From Bradyrhizobium sp. NFR13 (GTDB lineage: Bacteria > Pseudomonadota > Alphaproteobacteria > Rhizobiales > Xanthobacteraceae): a stretch of DNA of 64,000 nt. The stretch lies in assembly GCF_900114605.1 (NCBI RefSeq), contig NZ_FOTP01000004.1:124001-188000 (forward strand), read 5' to 3'. The translations under genes and the position numbers were made by a program. Each line of letters opens with the position of its first letter. Within the stretch, counting starts at the first letter, position 1. Positions 7,215 to 16,499 of the stretch are shown here, one piece after another. Under the pieces are notes generated by a model, which saw nothing but the letters and a program-made list of their open reading frames with translations, was not told where the DNA came from and made no database searches.

Positions 7215-10200
7215 ATGGCACGGACGGCTGCCGTTGCATGTTGGACGCAAGCTCGCGCATGGACGCGGGCCGTTCGACGTTGCGCAGGTCTCGCCACCGT
7301 TGTGTGTCTCGCGCTGTCGTTTTCCGATGCCGCATCTGCGCAAGCGGTGAAGGGCACTGCCAGCATGGGCACGTCGGGCGGCTATGGCCGCATCGTGCTG
7401 AAGCTTGCCGAGGACGTGGAGTCCGAGGTGACGCAGGCCGGTACAATTCTCGTCATTCGCTTCAAGCGGCCGGTGGATATTCCCGTCGAGATTCTCGGTG
7501 ACGCCGCCCCCGACTATATCGGCTCTGCACGCCGCGATCCCGATGGCACGGCGATCCGTCTCGCTTTGTCACGCAGGGTGACCATCAATTCGATGACGGC
7601 GGGCGAGCGCATCTTCATCGATCTGTTGCCCGACACCTGGAAGGGCATGCCGCCCGGCCTGCCGCAGGATGTGGTCAAGGAATTGTCGGAGCGCGCGCGC
7701 GCGGCAGAGCGCGCCTTGCGCCAGCAACGCGCTGCCGCGGAAAGCCAGAAGAAGCCGCCGATCCGCGTGCGCGCATCCGTGCAGCCGACCTTCGTGCGCT
7801 TCGTGTTCGAGACCGGCGGCGTCGGTGTGTCGTCGGTGCTGAACGAGAAGACGCTGACGCTGACCTTCAACGCCGGTCTGGTGTTCGATCTCGCCGATGC
7901 CAAACTGTCTGCACCCGCCAATGTCGCATCGATCGGTCAGGCGATGGACGGCAACCGGACCGCCGTCGAGATCGGCTTGATCGGCGACGTCGATGTGAAG
8001 TCGTTCCGCGAGGACAAGAGCTACGTCGTCGACATCGGCTTCCAGCAGAATGAAAAGCCGTCGCCGCTGGCCAAGCTGCCGGTGGCCGCTCCTGCGGACG
8101 AGAAACCGCCGGTCGCGGCGAAGCCTCCCGAGGTCGAGAAGCCCGCCAGCGTTCCGGCACAGCGCTCCGGCGAGATCGTGCCGCCGACCTCCGAGACGAT
8201 CGCAAGAGAGATCGTTCCGGAGAAGAAGGTCGAGGTTGCGACGGCTGCACCGGCAGCGCCCGTCGCGGCAGCGAAGCCGGAAGAGCCGAAGCCAGAGGCG
8301 GCCAAGGTCGCTGAGTCACCCAAGCCTGCGCCGGCAGCCGAGCCTGTTGTCGTAGCTCCTGCGAAAGAAACACCGCCGCCAGCGCCTGTCGTTGCGGCGG
8401 CCCCTGCTGCTGCACCCGTTGCTGCTGCGCCGACCGAACCGGCGGGCATGCCGGTTGAGGTCAAGCGCAGCAGCGACGGCGTGCGCATAGCCTTTGCCTT
8501 TCCATCGCAAACGCCGGTCGCTTTGTTTCGTCGCGGCGATATCCTGTGGCTGGTGGCAGATTCGACGCGGCCCATCGACACCGCGCCGATCCGCCGCGAC
8601 AGCGGATCGATCATTGCCGATGTGAGCACGATCCCGCTGGAGAAGGGGCAGGCGATCCGCATCCGCCTTAATCGCCCACAACTGGCTTCGCTCACGACCG
8701 ACGATCCTGCCGGCGCGGGACAGGCCTGGTCGCTGATGCTGGCCGATACACGTCAGACACCGTCGCAGCCGCTGTCCGCCGTGCGCAACATTGCCGATCC
8801 CTCGCGCGCCAGCGTGCAGGTGCCGTTGGCCAAGCCCGGTCTCAAGCATCGCCTGGTTGATCCGGATGCCGGCGATACGCTCAATATCATCACCGCGCTG
8901 CCACCATCGCGCGGCTTCATCCGTCGCCAGGACTTTGTCGAATTCTCGTTGCTTGAATCCATTCACGGCGTGGTGGTTCAGGTGAACTCCGACGACGTGT
9001 CCGTTGAAGCAAGTATCGACAAGGTGATGCTCACCAAGCCCGGCGGCCTGACGCTGTCGGCAGCCGATGCAGCGCCGCAGCGCGCCTCGACGGTCGCCCG
9101 GCCGATCTTCGATGTCGGCCAGTGGCGCAAGGACCAAGAAGGCCCATTCAACGCACGCTTCGACGAGTTGATCGACGCGATGTCATCAGCCGAAGCCAGC
9201 TCGCTGCCGCAGGTACGAATGGATCTGGCCAAATTCTACATGGCGCGCGGCATGTATCACGAGGCCAAGGGCGTCGCCGATCTCGCGATCGCGGACACCA
9301 AGGTCGGCGAGGAAAGCCCTGTCGCGCTGATCGTCCATGCGGTGGCCAGCGCGATGATGGGGCGTCCCGAACAGACCCTGAAGGATATCGCCAATCCGGT
9401 GCTCGGGCCGGGTTACGATGGTGAATTGTGGAAGGCGCTCGCCTACGCCAAGCAGGAAAAATGGGTCGAGGCGCGCGAGCGTTTCAAGAATGCCGAGTTC
9501 ACGCTCGCCGCGCTGCCGGCCGATCTGCAGCGTGCGGCCCTGATGCTCGCGCTGCGGGCCTCGCTCGAGGTCAAGGACTATGCCGGCGCGTCGTCGCGCG
9601 GCAGTGAGCTCGAAACGGTCGGCATCTCGCCGGAGATCAAGCCCGCGGCCATGCTGCTCAGCGGCTGGCTCGATGAGGCGCTCGGCCGCGAGAAGGATGC
9701 GCTGTCGAAGTATCAGGACGTCACCGGGTCGGTGGATCGTCAATCCGCAGCGGAAGCCAAGCTGCGCGAAATCAATTTGCGCCAGAAGCGCAACGAGATC
9801 AGTAGCGAGGACGCGCTGCATGATCTCGAAGTGCTGGCGGTGACATGGCGCGGCGACGGCACGGAAGTGCAGGTGCTGCAGATCCTGTCGCGCATGTATG
9901 CCGAACTCGGCCGCTACAATGACTCGCTGCTGGCCGCCCGTACGGCCACCGAGCGCCAGGCCAACAGCGAAGCCGCGCGCCAGGTGCAGGACGAGGCGCA
10001 AGCGCTGTTCTCGCAAATTTATCTGTCGCCAAAGGGCGACAGCCTGCCGCCGGTCGATGCGCTGGCGATGTTCTACGAGTTTCGCGAGCTGACCCCGATC
10101 GGCCGCCGCGGCGACGAAATGATCCGCCGTCTTGCAGATCGTCTCGTGGCCGTCGATCTGCTCGACCAGGCCGCCGAGCTTCTGCAGTATCAGGTCGATC

Positions 10201-10895
10201 ACCGTCTCGAGGGCGCTGCACGCTCGCAGGTCGCTGCGCGTCTAGCGATGGTCTATCTGATGAGCCGCAAGCCCGACCGCGCCATCGCCGCGCTGCGCAC
10301 CACGCGGATCGCCGATCTCAATGGCGAGCTGCGCCAGCAGCGGCTGCTGCTCGAGGCGCGGGCGCAGAGTGACATTGGCCGCCGTGAGCTGGCTCTCGAC
10401 ATCATCTCTCATGTCACCGGGCGCGAAGCGATCCGGCTCCGCTCGGATATCTACTGGTCGTCGCGGCGCTGGCGCGAGGCCTCCGAACAGATCGAACTCT
10501 ATTATGGCGACCGCTGGCGGGATTTCTCGCCGCTGACGCCAAGCGAAAAGAGCGACATCATCCGTGCGGTCGTGGGTTATGCGCTGGCGGAAGACGCCCT
10601 CGGTCTCGCACGCTTCCGCGAAAAGTATGCGCCGCTGATGAATGTCGGTGCCGACAAGATCGCCTTCGACACCGCGAGCAAGCCGACTTCGACCAACTCT
10701 TCGGAATTCGCCGCCATTGCCAAGATGGCCGCGTCCGTCGATACGCTCGACGGCTTCCTGCGCGAGATGAAGACGCGTTTCCCTGAAAGCAGCGCCAAGG
10801 CGATCCTGCCCGGCGCCAGTGCCGATCCGATGCCGACCGGCTCGCTGAAGCCGCAGCCGGTGGTCAATGTCCGCAAGATCGAGATGACGCGGTAG
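7215..10895 (+). CDS. Large exported TPR protein of the flagellar cluster
   Basis: This 1226-residue protein has a signal peptide (about 1-43, ending DAASAQA), an AMIN-like beta-rich region (about 50-290), an Ala/Pro/Glu-rich low-complexity linker (about 290-415), a second beta-rich region (about 415-600) and a long alpha-helical C-terminal part (about 620-1200) read as degenerate TPR repeats, for example LAMVYLMSRKPDRAIAAL. It should be periplasmic. It follows the MotE-like gene by about 100 bp and converges with fliP. Similar long TPR proteins occur in flagellar loci of Bradyrhizobium relatives. I cannot name a function; MotC-like stator or motor scaffold roles are speculative. Confidence 0.8.
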   Translation: MARTAAVACWTQARAWTRAVRRCAGLATVVCLALSFSDAASAQAVKGTASMGTSGGYGRIVLKLAEDVESEVTQAGTILVIRFKRPVDIPVEILGDAAPDYIGSARRDPDGTAIRLALSRRVTINSMTAGERIFIDLLPDTWKGMPPGLPQDVVKELSERARAAERALRQQRAAAESQKKPPIRVRASVQPTFVRFVFETGGVGVSSVLNEKTLTLTFNAGLVFDLADAKLSAPANVASIGQAMDGNRTAVEIGLIGDVDVKSFREDKSYVVDIGFQQNEKPSPLAKLPVAAPADEKPPVAAKPPEVEKPASVPAQRSGEIVPPTSETIAREIVPEKKVEVATAAPAAPVAAAKPEEPKPEAAKVAESPKPAPAAEPVVVAPAKETPPPAPVVAAAPAAAPVAAAPTEPAGMPVEVKRSSDGVRIAFAFPSQTPVALFRRGDILWLVADSTRPIDTAPIRRDSGSIIADVSTIPLEKGQAIRIRLNRPQLASLTTDDPAGAGQAWSLMLADTRQTPSQPLSAVRNIADPSRASVQVPLAKPGLKHRLVDPDAGDTLNIITALPPSRGFIRRQDFVEFSLLESIHGVVVQVNSDDVSVEASIDKVMLTKPGGLTLSAADAAPQRASTVARPIFDVGQWRKDQEGPFNARFDELIDAMSSAEASSLPQVRMDLAKFYMARGMYHEAKGVADLAIADTKVGEESPVALIVHAVASAMMGRPEQTLKDIANPVLGPGYDGELWKALAYAKQEKWVEARERFKNAEFTLAALPADLQRAALMLALRASLEVKDYAGASSRGSELETVGISPEIKPAAMLLSGWLDEALGREKDALSKYQDVTGSVDRQSAAEAKLREINLRQKRNEISSEDALHDLEVLAVTWRGDGTEVQVLQILSRMYAELGRYNDSLLAARTATERQANSEAARQVQDEAQALFSQIYLSPKGDSLPPVDALAMFYEFRELTPIGRRGDEMIRRLADRLVAVDLLDQAAELLQYQVDHRLEGAARSQVAARLAMVYLMSRKPDRAIAALRTTRIADLNGELRQQRLLLEARAQSDIGRRELALDIISHVTGREAIRLRSDIYWSSRRWREASEQIELYYGDRWRDFSPLTPSEKSDIIRAVVGYALAEDALGLARFREKYAPLMNVGADKIAFDTASKPTSTNSSEFAAIAKMAASVDTLDGFLREMKTRFPESSAKAILPGASADPMPTGSLKPQPVVNVRKIEMTR

Positions 10896-10907
10896 GGGCG
10901 AGCTTCG

Positions 10908-11660
10908 CTACTGCCCGTAACTCTGCACCAGACTGCCCGCGACCAGCGACCAGCCATCCACCAGCACGAAGAAGATCAGCTTGAACGGCAGTGACACCAC
11001 CGCCGGTGGCAGCATCATCATGCCCATCGCCATCAAGACCGAGGCGACCACGAGATCGATGATCAGGAAGGGCAGGAACAGCAGGAAGCCGATCTCGAAA
11101 GCGCGCTTCAGCTCGGAGATCATGAAGGCTGGCACAAGGATGCGGAGCGACAGGTCGTCAGGCGTCGCTGGAATTGGCTCGCCCGACAAGTCCATGAACA
11201 GCTTGAGATCCTTCTCGCGCACGTTCTTCTGCATGAAGCCGCGCAGCGGAATGGATGCGCGCACCAAAGCTTGTTCGACGGTGATGTCGTTGGAGATCAG
11301 CGGCTTGATACCGTCGTCATAGGAACGTTGTAGCACCGGCCCCATCACGAAAGCCGTAAGGAACATCGCCAGCGCGATGATCACCGAGTTCGGCGGAGCC
11401 GTCGCTGTACCCAATGCGGTGCGCAGCAGCGACAGCACGACCACGATGCGTGTGAACGACGTCATCATGATCAGGATCGACGGTGCTATCGACAGCACCG
11501 TCAACAACGCGATCATCTGCACGGCGCGCTCGGTGACGCCGCCGCCACCGCCGCCGAGATTGATGCTGATGTCCTGCGCCATCGCGGGACCTGCGAAGGT
11601 CCCGGCGGCGATCAGAACGGAAAGGAAAAATACTCTACGCGGGAGGTTCGCCGAACTCAC
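10908..11660 (-). CDS. fliP: Flagellar type III export gate protein FliP
   Basis: FliP is a membrane subunit of the flagellar export gate. The 250 residues include a cleavable signal peptide (ending PAMAQD), a Gly-rich stretch, the TFLI-type MMTSFTRIVVVLSLLRTALG segment and the C-terminal IDLVVASVLMAMGMMMLPPAVVSLPFKLIFFVLVDGW signature, with four membrane segments. It starts with GTG, overlapping the fliO stop as GTGA, so it is coupled to fliO. The 3' end converges with the TPR gene. Confidence 0.96.
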   Translation of the reverse strand: MSSANLPRRVFFLSVLIAAGTFAGPAMAQDISINLGGGGGGVTERAVQMIALLTVLSIAPSILIMMTSFTRIVVVLSLLRTALGTATAPPNSVIIALAMFLTAFVMGPVLQRSYDDGIKPLISNDITVEQALVRASIPLRGFMQKNVREKDLKLFMDLSGEPIPATPDDLSLRILVPAFMISELKRAFEIGFLLFLPFLIIDLVVASVLMAMGMMMLPPAVVSLPFKLIFFVLVDGWSLVAGSLVQSYGQ

Positions 11661-12739
11661 GAACTGGACTTCGGCCGACCCAGCAGGGAGGCCATCTCGT
11701 CTTCGAGATTTTCAAAACCCGATTTGACCGGCGGGACGACCGGCGGCGCCTCTGCGCGGGCAGGGCTGGCGATCGAGACTTCCGGCGACCGCGAAGCTGG
11801 GCGGATCGATGGTGCCTCAGGCGCTACCGACGGAGCGCCGACCCGAGGCTCAGGCGCAGTATCCTGGCGGGCTTCGCCAGCAGGGCGGCGCAAGGCGGCT
11901 TCGAGACGCTGCGCCATATCGGCGAGGTTCTGGTCGGCAGACGACACGGCAACTGCCGGAGCGGGCGCAGGGGCAGGCGTCGGTGCGGGTGGCGCAACGA
12001 CAGGGGCGGGAGCCGGGGCGACAACCTGAGCAGGCGGGGGCGGCGCTGCCGCGACGGGACGGTCCGGCGTGCGGGGCTGCGGCATGGTGCGGATCGGCGG
12101 ATCGGCACGCATCGGGCGCGGCATCATCGGCTCGCTACGCGGTGTCTCGCTACGTGGCATTTCACTTCGCGGAATCGGCCGCTGCGGGAAGAGGTCGTTG
12201 CGTGGCGCCGGTTCGGCGCGCGGCGCGGGTTCCGGCGCGAGGCTCGCGACCGGATCGGGACGACGCTCCGGCAAAGGCGCGGCCGGGCGACGTGGCTCTT
12301 CGATAAAGGAGGGGCGGGCGGGACGCGGCGCCGGCTCCGGCACATGCGGTTCGGAATCGAAGCCGGAGTCGCTGCTCTCTGCCCAGCTCGGGGCCTCAGG
12401 CAGCGATGGGCCACGGCTTGCCACATCGGCGGCGAGGCCGCCGCGCTGCGGGGCCTGTTCGCGGCCGGGCATGGCGCGGACGATATTGGGCTCGACGACG
12501 ATGTCCGAGGGGCCACCGATCATCAGCAGGTGTTCGACATTGTCGCGGCGGACCAGCACCAGGCGGCGGCGGCCGTCCACGGCCGCGGCGTCGATCACTG
12601 CGAGCCGCGGCAGGCGCCCGCGGCTGGTGTTGTTGCCCAGCCGGTTGCCGGCGAATCGGCGCACCAGCCAGGCCGTAAGCCCGATCAGCGCCAGCACGAC
12701 AACGAAGGCCAAGATAAATTGCACCGATGATTGCATCAT
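11657..12739 (-). CDS. fliO: Flagellar export protein FliO with long proline-rich tail
   Basis: FliO helps assemble the FliP ring. From the ATG at 12739 the product has 360 residues: a membrane helix (about 4-24, FILAFVVVLALIGLTAWLVR), a compact FliO domain (RLPRLAVIDAAAVDGRRRLVLVRRDNVEHLLMIGG) to about residue 90, then some 270 residues rich in Pro, Ala, Arg and Glu with repeated RSEMPRSETPRSEP. Classical FliO has 100-140 residues, so the tail is an unusual extension. Translation is coupled to fliP. The start is weakly supported; an ATG at 12736 is equally possible. Confidence 0.85.
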   Translation of the reverse strand: MMQSSVQFILAFVVVLALIGLTAWLVRRFAGNRLGNNTSRGRLPRLAVIDAAAVDGRRRLVLVRRDNVEHLLMIGGPSDIVVEPNIVRAMPGREQAPQRGGLAADVASRGPSLPEAPSWAESSDSGFDSEPHVPEPAPRPARPSFIEEPRRPAAPLPERRPDPVASLAPEPAPRAEPAPRNDLFPQRPIPRSEMPRSETPRSEPMMPRPMRADPPIRTMPQPRTPDRPVAAAPPPPAQVVAPAPAPVVAPPAPTPAPAPAPAVAVSSADQNLADMAQRLEAALRRPAGEARQDTAPEPRVGAPSVAPEAPSIRPASRSPEVSIASPARAEAPPVVPPVKSGFENLEDEMASLLGRPKSSS

Positions 12740-13114
12740 AAAGTCCCCAGCCAGACAGGGTGGCTGCAACGGCCACATCCAGAGTTGCGGGTGTCATAGC
12801 CCCGCACGCTCCGCACGCAGCGTGAATCACGCCCCATCTGTTAACGCCCCACGGCAGAACCTGCCGTTGGTTAATAATAAACTATGAATCGCTGCAGCCA
12901 AAACGACTTCTGCCGCCCCGTCGTATGGCTCATGGGAATGGTTAATCGGCCAATTCAGGCGAAAAAGCGTTGGCATGTGCGAAAAACGTCAATTTTGCAG
13001 CATTCATTTACGGTTCGGTAACAAGTACCACCGGAAATTAACTTCGTATTAACCATGCAGGCGGCAAATTCTGCCTAGCTCAGGACGCTTCGTCCGGGCG
13101 GGCGGAGAAGGCCG
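12740..13114. promoter_or_regulatory. Divergent fliO / flgB intergenic region
   Basis: This 375-bp gap separates fliO-fliP from the flgB operon. It contains a perfect 7-bp inverted repeat ACGGCAG/CTGCCGT at 12851-12867, several TTAA motifs (12840, 12871, 12942) and the full CtrA box at 13038. The sequence is clearly more AT-rich than the flanking genes. No coding sequence is seen. Confidence 0.5.
13038..13054 (+). promoter_or_regulatory. CtrA-binding box upstream of flgB
   Basis: TTAA, seven bases (CTTCGTA), then TTAACC is an exact match to the CtrA consensus TTAA-N7-TTAAC. It lies 61 bp before the flgB start. A possible -10 (CCTAGCTC, like GCTANAWC) follows at 13074-13081, which places the box over the -35 region as in CtrA-activated promoters of Caulobacter. 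The operon it precedes is followed by cckA, the kinase that feeds CtrA. The match is seen; binding is inferred. Confidence 0.65.
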
Positions 13115-13528
13115 ATGGCGATCAGCGACATGCCGATGTTGTCGGCGCTGCGCACCAAGATGCAGTGGCACCAGGAGCGCCAGCGTGTGCTGGCCGAAAA
13201 CATCTCCAATTCGGACACTCCGAACTTCCGCCCCCGCGATCTCGTGGAACCGAAGTTCGACAAGGCGGGCAATACCTCCGTCATCGCTGGTGGCATGGGC
13301 TCGCTGCCGATGATGCGCGCCGCCGGCACCAATATCCTGCCGACCGGCGGCTCGGCCTCCTTCAACCAGAACAGCCGGGTCGGCTACGAGACCCGCCCCG
13401 CCGGCAACGCCGTCAATCTGGAAGACGAGATGCTCAAGGTCTCGGCCAACCAGATGGACTATGCCGCCGCGACCTCGCTCTACACCCGCAGCCTCGGTCT
13501 GTTGAAGACCGCCATCGGCAAGCGCTGA
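13115..13528 (+). CDS. flgB: Flagellar proximal rod protein FlgB
   Basis: FlgB is a proximal rod subunit. The 137 residues begin MAISDMPMLSALRTKMQWHQ and carry the rod signature AENISNSDTPNFRPRDLVEP and the C-terminal YAAATSLYTRSLGLLKTAIG. The length is normal. GGAGAAGG lies just upstream of the ATG. It opens the flgB-flgC-fliE-fliQ-fliR-flhB operon behind a CtrA box. Confidence 0.96.
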   Translation: MAISDMPMLSALRTKMQWHQERQRVLAENISNSDTPNFRPRDLVEPKFDKAGNTSVIAGGMGSLPMMRAAGTNILPTGGSASFNQNSRVGYETRPAGNAVNLEDEMLKVSANQMDYAAATSLYTRSLGLLKTAIGKR

Positions 13529-13557
13529 CGCCGCCGCGCGCATAAAGGGATCTCATC

Positions 13558-13983
13558 ATGGCCGACGATATCAGCGACTTCTCGCGCTCCATGGGCATCG
13601 CGACCTCCGGTCTGCGCGCCCAGGCGGGGCGCATGCGGGTGATTTCGGAAAACATCGCCAATGCACAGTCCACAGCGCAGAACGCCGGCGGAGACCCCTA
13701 TCGTCGCAAGGTGCCGACCTTCAAATCCGAGCTGGACCGCTCGCTGGATGCCCGCGTCGTTGGTCTCGGCCGCATCAGGCCCGACCAGTCTGCGTTTCCC
13801 ACGCGCTACGAGCCCGGTAATCCCGCGGCGGATGCTGCTGGCAACGTCAAATACCCCAACGTGAACTCGTTGGTGGAAATGACGGACATGAAGGAAGCGC
13901 AGCGCTCCTACGAAGCCAATCTCAACATCATCAGCGCCACGCGCCGGATGATTCAACGCACGCTCGACATCCTCAAGGCCTGA
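13558..13983 (+). CDS. flgC: Flagellar proximal rod protein FlgC
   Basis: FlgC is a proximal rod subunit. The 141 residues show the N-terminal SMGIATSGLRAQAGRMRVIS with SENIANAQSTAQNAGGDPYR, a YEPGNPAADAAGNVKYPNVN segment and the C-terminal EMTDMKEAQRSYEANLNIIS, all classical for FlgC. AAGGGAT precedes the ATG. It lies 29 bp after flgB and 16 bp before fliE. Confidence 0.96.
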   Translation: MADDISDFSRSMGIATSGLRAQAGRMRVISENIANAQSTAQNAGGDPYRRKVPTFKSELDRSLDARVVGLGRIRPDQSAFPTRYEPGNPAADAAGNVKYPNVNSLVEMTDMKEAQRSYEANLNIISATRRMIQRTLDILKA

Positions 13984-13999
13984 ACAGGACAGCTGAACC

Positions 14000-14326
14000 A
14001 TGGCAACTCCCTCTGTCGCCGCCAATGCTTACTCGGCTCTCTCGCGCATTATGGACGCCGGTGGTGGCGTTGGTGGCGGTCTCAACAAGGCGGCGGATGC
14101 CGGTGGCGGTCAGTCGTTCGGCGCGGTCCTCAAGGATGCGCTTGGCAGCGTGCTCGATGCCGGCCGCAAGTCGGATGCGCAGACCATCGCAATGGCCAAC
14201 GGCAAGGCCAATGTGATGGACGTGGTTACGGCAGTTGCGGAAACCGACGTCGCGGTGTCGACGCTGGTCTCGGTGCGCGATCGCGTCATCCAGTCCTACG
14301 AAGACATCATGAAAATGCCGATCTGA
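14000..14326 (+). CDS. fliE: Flagellar hook-basal body protein FliE
   Basis: FliE links the MS ring to the proximal rod. The 108 residues have a Gly/Ala-rich N-terminus, FGAVLKDALGSVLDAGRKSD and the conserved C-terminal block VMDVVTAVAETDVAVSTLVSVRDRVIQSYEDIMKMPI. Its place directly after flgB and flgC is the standard order. The length agrees with the family. Confidence 0.95.
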   Translation: MATPSVAANAYSALSRIMDAGGGVGGGLNKAADAGGGQSFGAVLKDALGSVLDAGRKSDAQTIAMANGKANVMDVVTAVAETDVAVSTLVSVRDRVIQSYEDIMKMPI

Positions 14327-14368
14327 TCCTCCTCACCACGAACAGCGCGTAACACAAGGATTCATGCA

Positions 14369-14632
14369 ATGACCGGCCCCGAAACTCTCGACGTTGCCCG
14401 CGACGCGATCTGGACGATTGTGATCGTGTCCGGCCCGCTGATGGTCGTGGGCCTCCTGGTCGGTGTCGTGGTATCGCTGGTGCAGGCGCTAACCCAGATC
14501 CAGGAACAGTCGCTGGTCTTCGTACCGAAGATTCTCGCGGTCTTTGCCACCATGATGCTCGCGTTACCATTCATGGGGGACGCATTGTCGAGCTACATGC
14601 TACGGATATCGTCGCGAATCATCGGGGGGTGA
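14369..14632 (+). CDS. fliQ: Flagellar type III export gate protein FliQ
   Basis: FliQ is a small two-helix subunit of the export gate. The 87 residues contain ARDAIWTIVIVSGPLMVVGLL, VVSLVQALTQIQEQSLVFVPK and a second hydrophobic helix, which is the full family pattern. ACAAGGA lies before the ATG. It is 13 bp upstream of fliR. Confidence 0.96.
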   Translation: MTGPETLDVARDAIWTIVIVSGPLMVVGLLVGVVVSLVQALTQIQEQSLVFVPKILAVFATMMLALPFMGDALSSYMLRISSRIIGG

Positions 14633-14645
14633 TGCACAATCCCGT

Positions 14646-15416
14646 ATGCGCATCGATGTCTCGCTCCTGCCCGTTCTCGCCGCTGCCTTCATGCTGGCCT
14701 TTGCCCGTATCGGCACAATGGTGATGTTGATGCCCGGGTTCGGCGAGAGCAACATTCCCGCGCGGACCAAGCTGTCGATCGCATTGGGGCTGACCCTCAT
14801 CATGCTGCCGGCCCATCGCGGCGCCTACAACGTCGATATGGGGTCGATCGTGCCGCTGCTGGTGATGCTGGTGCATGAGATCATCATCGGCGTTGTGCTC
14901 GGCGCCACCGCGCGCGTCACGCTGTCGGCGTTGCAGGTTGCCGGATCGATCATCGCGCAGCAACTCGGTCTCGGCTTTGTGACCTCGGTGGATCCGACGC
15001 AGGGTCAGCAGGGCGTGCTGATCGGCAATTTTCTCACGATGCTCGGCATTACGCTGCTGTTCGCCACCGATACGCATCACCTTGTGATCGCCGCCATCAA
15101 TGACAGCTACAGGATCTTTGCGCCGGGCGAACTCATGTCGACGGGCGATGTGGCCAAGCTTGCGACCAATGCCTTCGCGGCAGCCTTCAAGATCGGCACG
15201 CAGCTTGCCGCGCCTTTCCTTGTGTTCGGCCTCGTCTTCAATATGGGGCTTGGCGTGCTGGCGCGGCTGATGCCGCAGATGCAGGTCTATTTCGTCGGCG
15301 TGCCGCTTTCGATCATGATCGGATTCCTGATCTTCGCCGTCGTGCTCGCGACCATGATGGGGACCTACCTCGAATACGTCACCGGCGTCATGCAACAAAT
15401 GATGTCGCGGATATAG
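14646..15416 (+). CDS. fliR: Flagellar type III export gate protein FliR
   Basis: FliR completes the FliPQR export gate. The 256 residues are a multi-pass membrane protein with MLAFARIGTMVMLMPGFGES, VHEIIIGVVLGATARVTLSA, QQLGLGFVTSVDPTQGQQG and GLVFNMGLGVLARLMPQMQVYFVGVPLSI, all recognised FliR segments. It stands directly before flhB, the usual order. Confidence 0.96.
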   Translation: MRIDVSLLPVLAAAFMLAFARIGTMVMLMPGFGESNIPARTKLSIALGLTLIMLPAHRGAYNVDMGSIVPLLVMLVHEIIIGVVLGATARVTLSALQVAGSIIAQQLGLGFVTSVDPTQGQQGVLIGNFLTMLGITLLFATDTHHLVIAAINDSYRIFAPGELMSTGDVAKLATNAFAAAFKIGTQLAAPFLVFGLVFNMGLGVLARLMPQMQVYFVGVPLSIMIGFLIFAVVLATMMGTYLEYVTGVMQQMMSRI

Positions 15417-15425
15417 GGGGCACGG

Positions 15426-16499
15426 ATGTCCGACGACGATTCCGAGAAGACACATGACCCCACGCAAAAAAAGCTCGACGACGCTCACCAACGCGGCGAC
15501 GTAGCCAAAAGCCAGGAGGTCAACACCTGGTTCCTGCTGGCCGGCGCGACGCTGGTCTTGTCGACCTTCAACGGCTCGGTCGGCGGCGGGCTGCAGACAC
15601 CGCTTAAGAACCTTCTGCAAAATTCCTGGATGATACGGACCGACGGGCCCGGACTTCTGATGTTGGCCAAGAGCCTCTGCGTGTCCATCCTGTCCACCAT
15701 GGGCATGCCGATCCTGTTTCTCGTGATCGCAGCGCTTGCCGGCAATCTGATCCAGCACCGGCTGGTGTTCTCCACCGAAGGTCTGGTGCCGAAGTTCAGC
15801 AAGCTGTCGCCGATGGAAGGCGCCAAGCGCCTCTTCGGCAAGCAGGCGTTCGCCAATTTCCTGAAGGGACTGTTCAAGCTCGTTCTGCTCGGCGCCGTGA
15901 TGTGCGCGGTGCTGTGGCCCGAGCGTTTTCGTCTGGATGCGTTGATCCACATCGATCCGTCGGCGATCCTCGGCATCACCACATCGCTGACGCTGCAGCT
16001 GATGGGGTCGGTGGTGGCGATGCTTGCCTTCGTCGCCATTGCCGACTTCTTCTTCCAGTACCGCACCTGGTACGAGAAGCTGAAAATGTCGCTGCAGGAA
16101 GTGAAGGAAGAATACAAGCAGTCCGAGGGTGACCCCCACATCAAGGGCAAGATCAAGCAGCTGCGTCAGCAGAATATGAAGAAGCGCATGATGGCCGCGG
16201 TGCCGAAGGCGTCGGTGATCATCACCAACCCGACGCACTACGCCGTGGCGCTGTCCTATGAACGCGGCATGACTGCGCCGATCTGTGTCGCCAAGGGCGT
16301 CGACAATATCGCGCTGAAGATCAGGGAAGTGGCCAGCAAGCACGACATTCCGATCGTCGAAAACGTGCCGCTGGCGCGCGCGCTTTACGCCACCGTCGAG
16401 ATCGACGAGGAAATTCCGGGCGAACACTACCATGCGGTGGCCGAAGTCATTGGCTACGTGATGAGCCTGAAGCGCGGACTGTCCGGGCGCATGCAATGA
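15426..16499 (+). CDS. flhB: Flagellar export switch protein FlhB
   Basis: FlhB controls the export substrate switch and cleaves itself. The 357 residues begin with the soluble SEKTHDPTQKKLDDAHQRG motif, span four membrane helices, and carry the autocleavage motif NPTH within ASVIITNPTHYAVALSYERG in the cytoplasmic domain. The end, VIGYVMSLKRGLSGRMQ, is also typical. It is the last flagellar gene in the window and lies 160 bp before cckA. Confidence 0.97.
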   Translation: MSDDDSEKTHDPTQKKLDDAHQRGDVAKSQEVNTWFLLAGATLVLSTFNGSVGGGLQTPLKNLLQNSWMIRTDGPGLLMLAKSLCVSILSTMGMPILFLVIAALAGNLIQHRLVFSTEGLVPKFSKLSPMEGAKRLFGKQAFANFLKGLFKLVLLGAVMCAVLWPERFRLDALIHIDPSAILGITTSLTLQLMGSVVAMLAFVAIADFFFQYRTWYEKLKMSLQEVKEEYKQSEGDPHIKGKIKQLRQQNMKKRMMAAVPKASVIITNPTHYAVALSYERGMTAPICVAKGVDNIALKIREVASKHDIPIVENVPLARALYATVEIDEEIPGEHYHAVAEVIGYVMSLKRGLSGRMQ

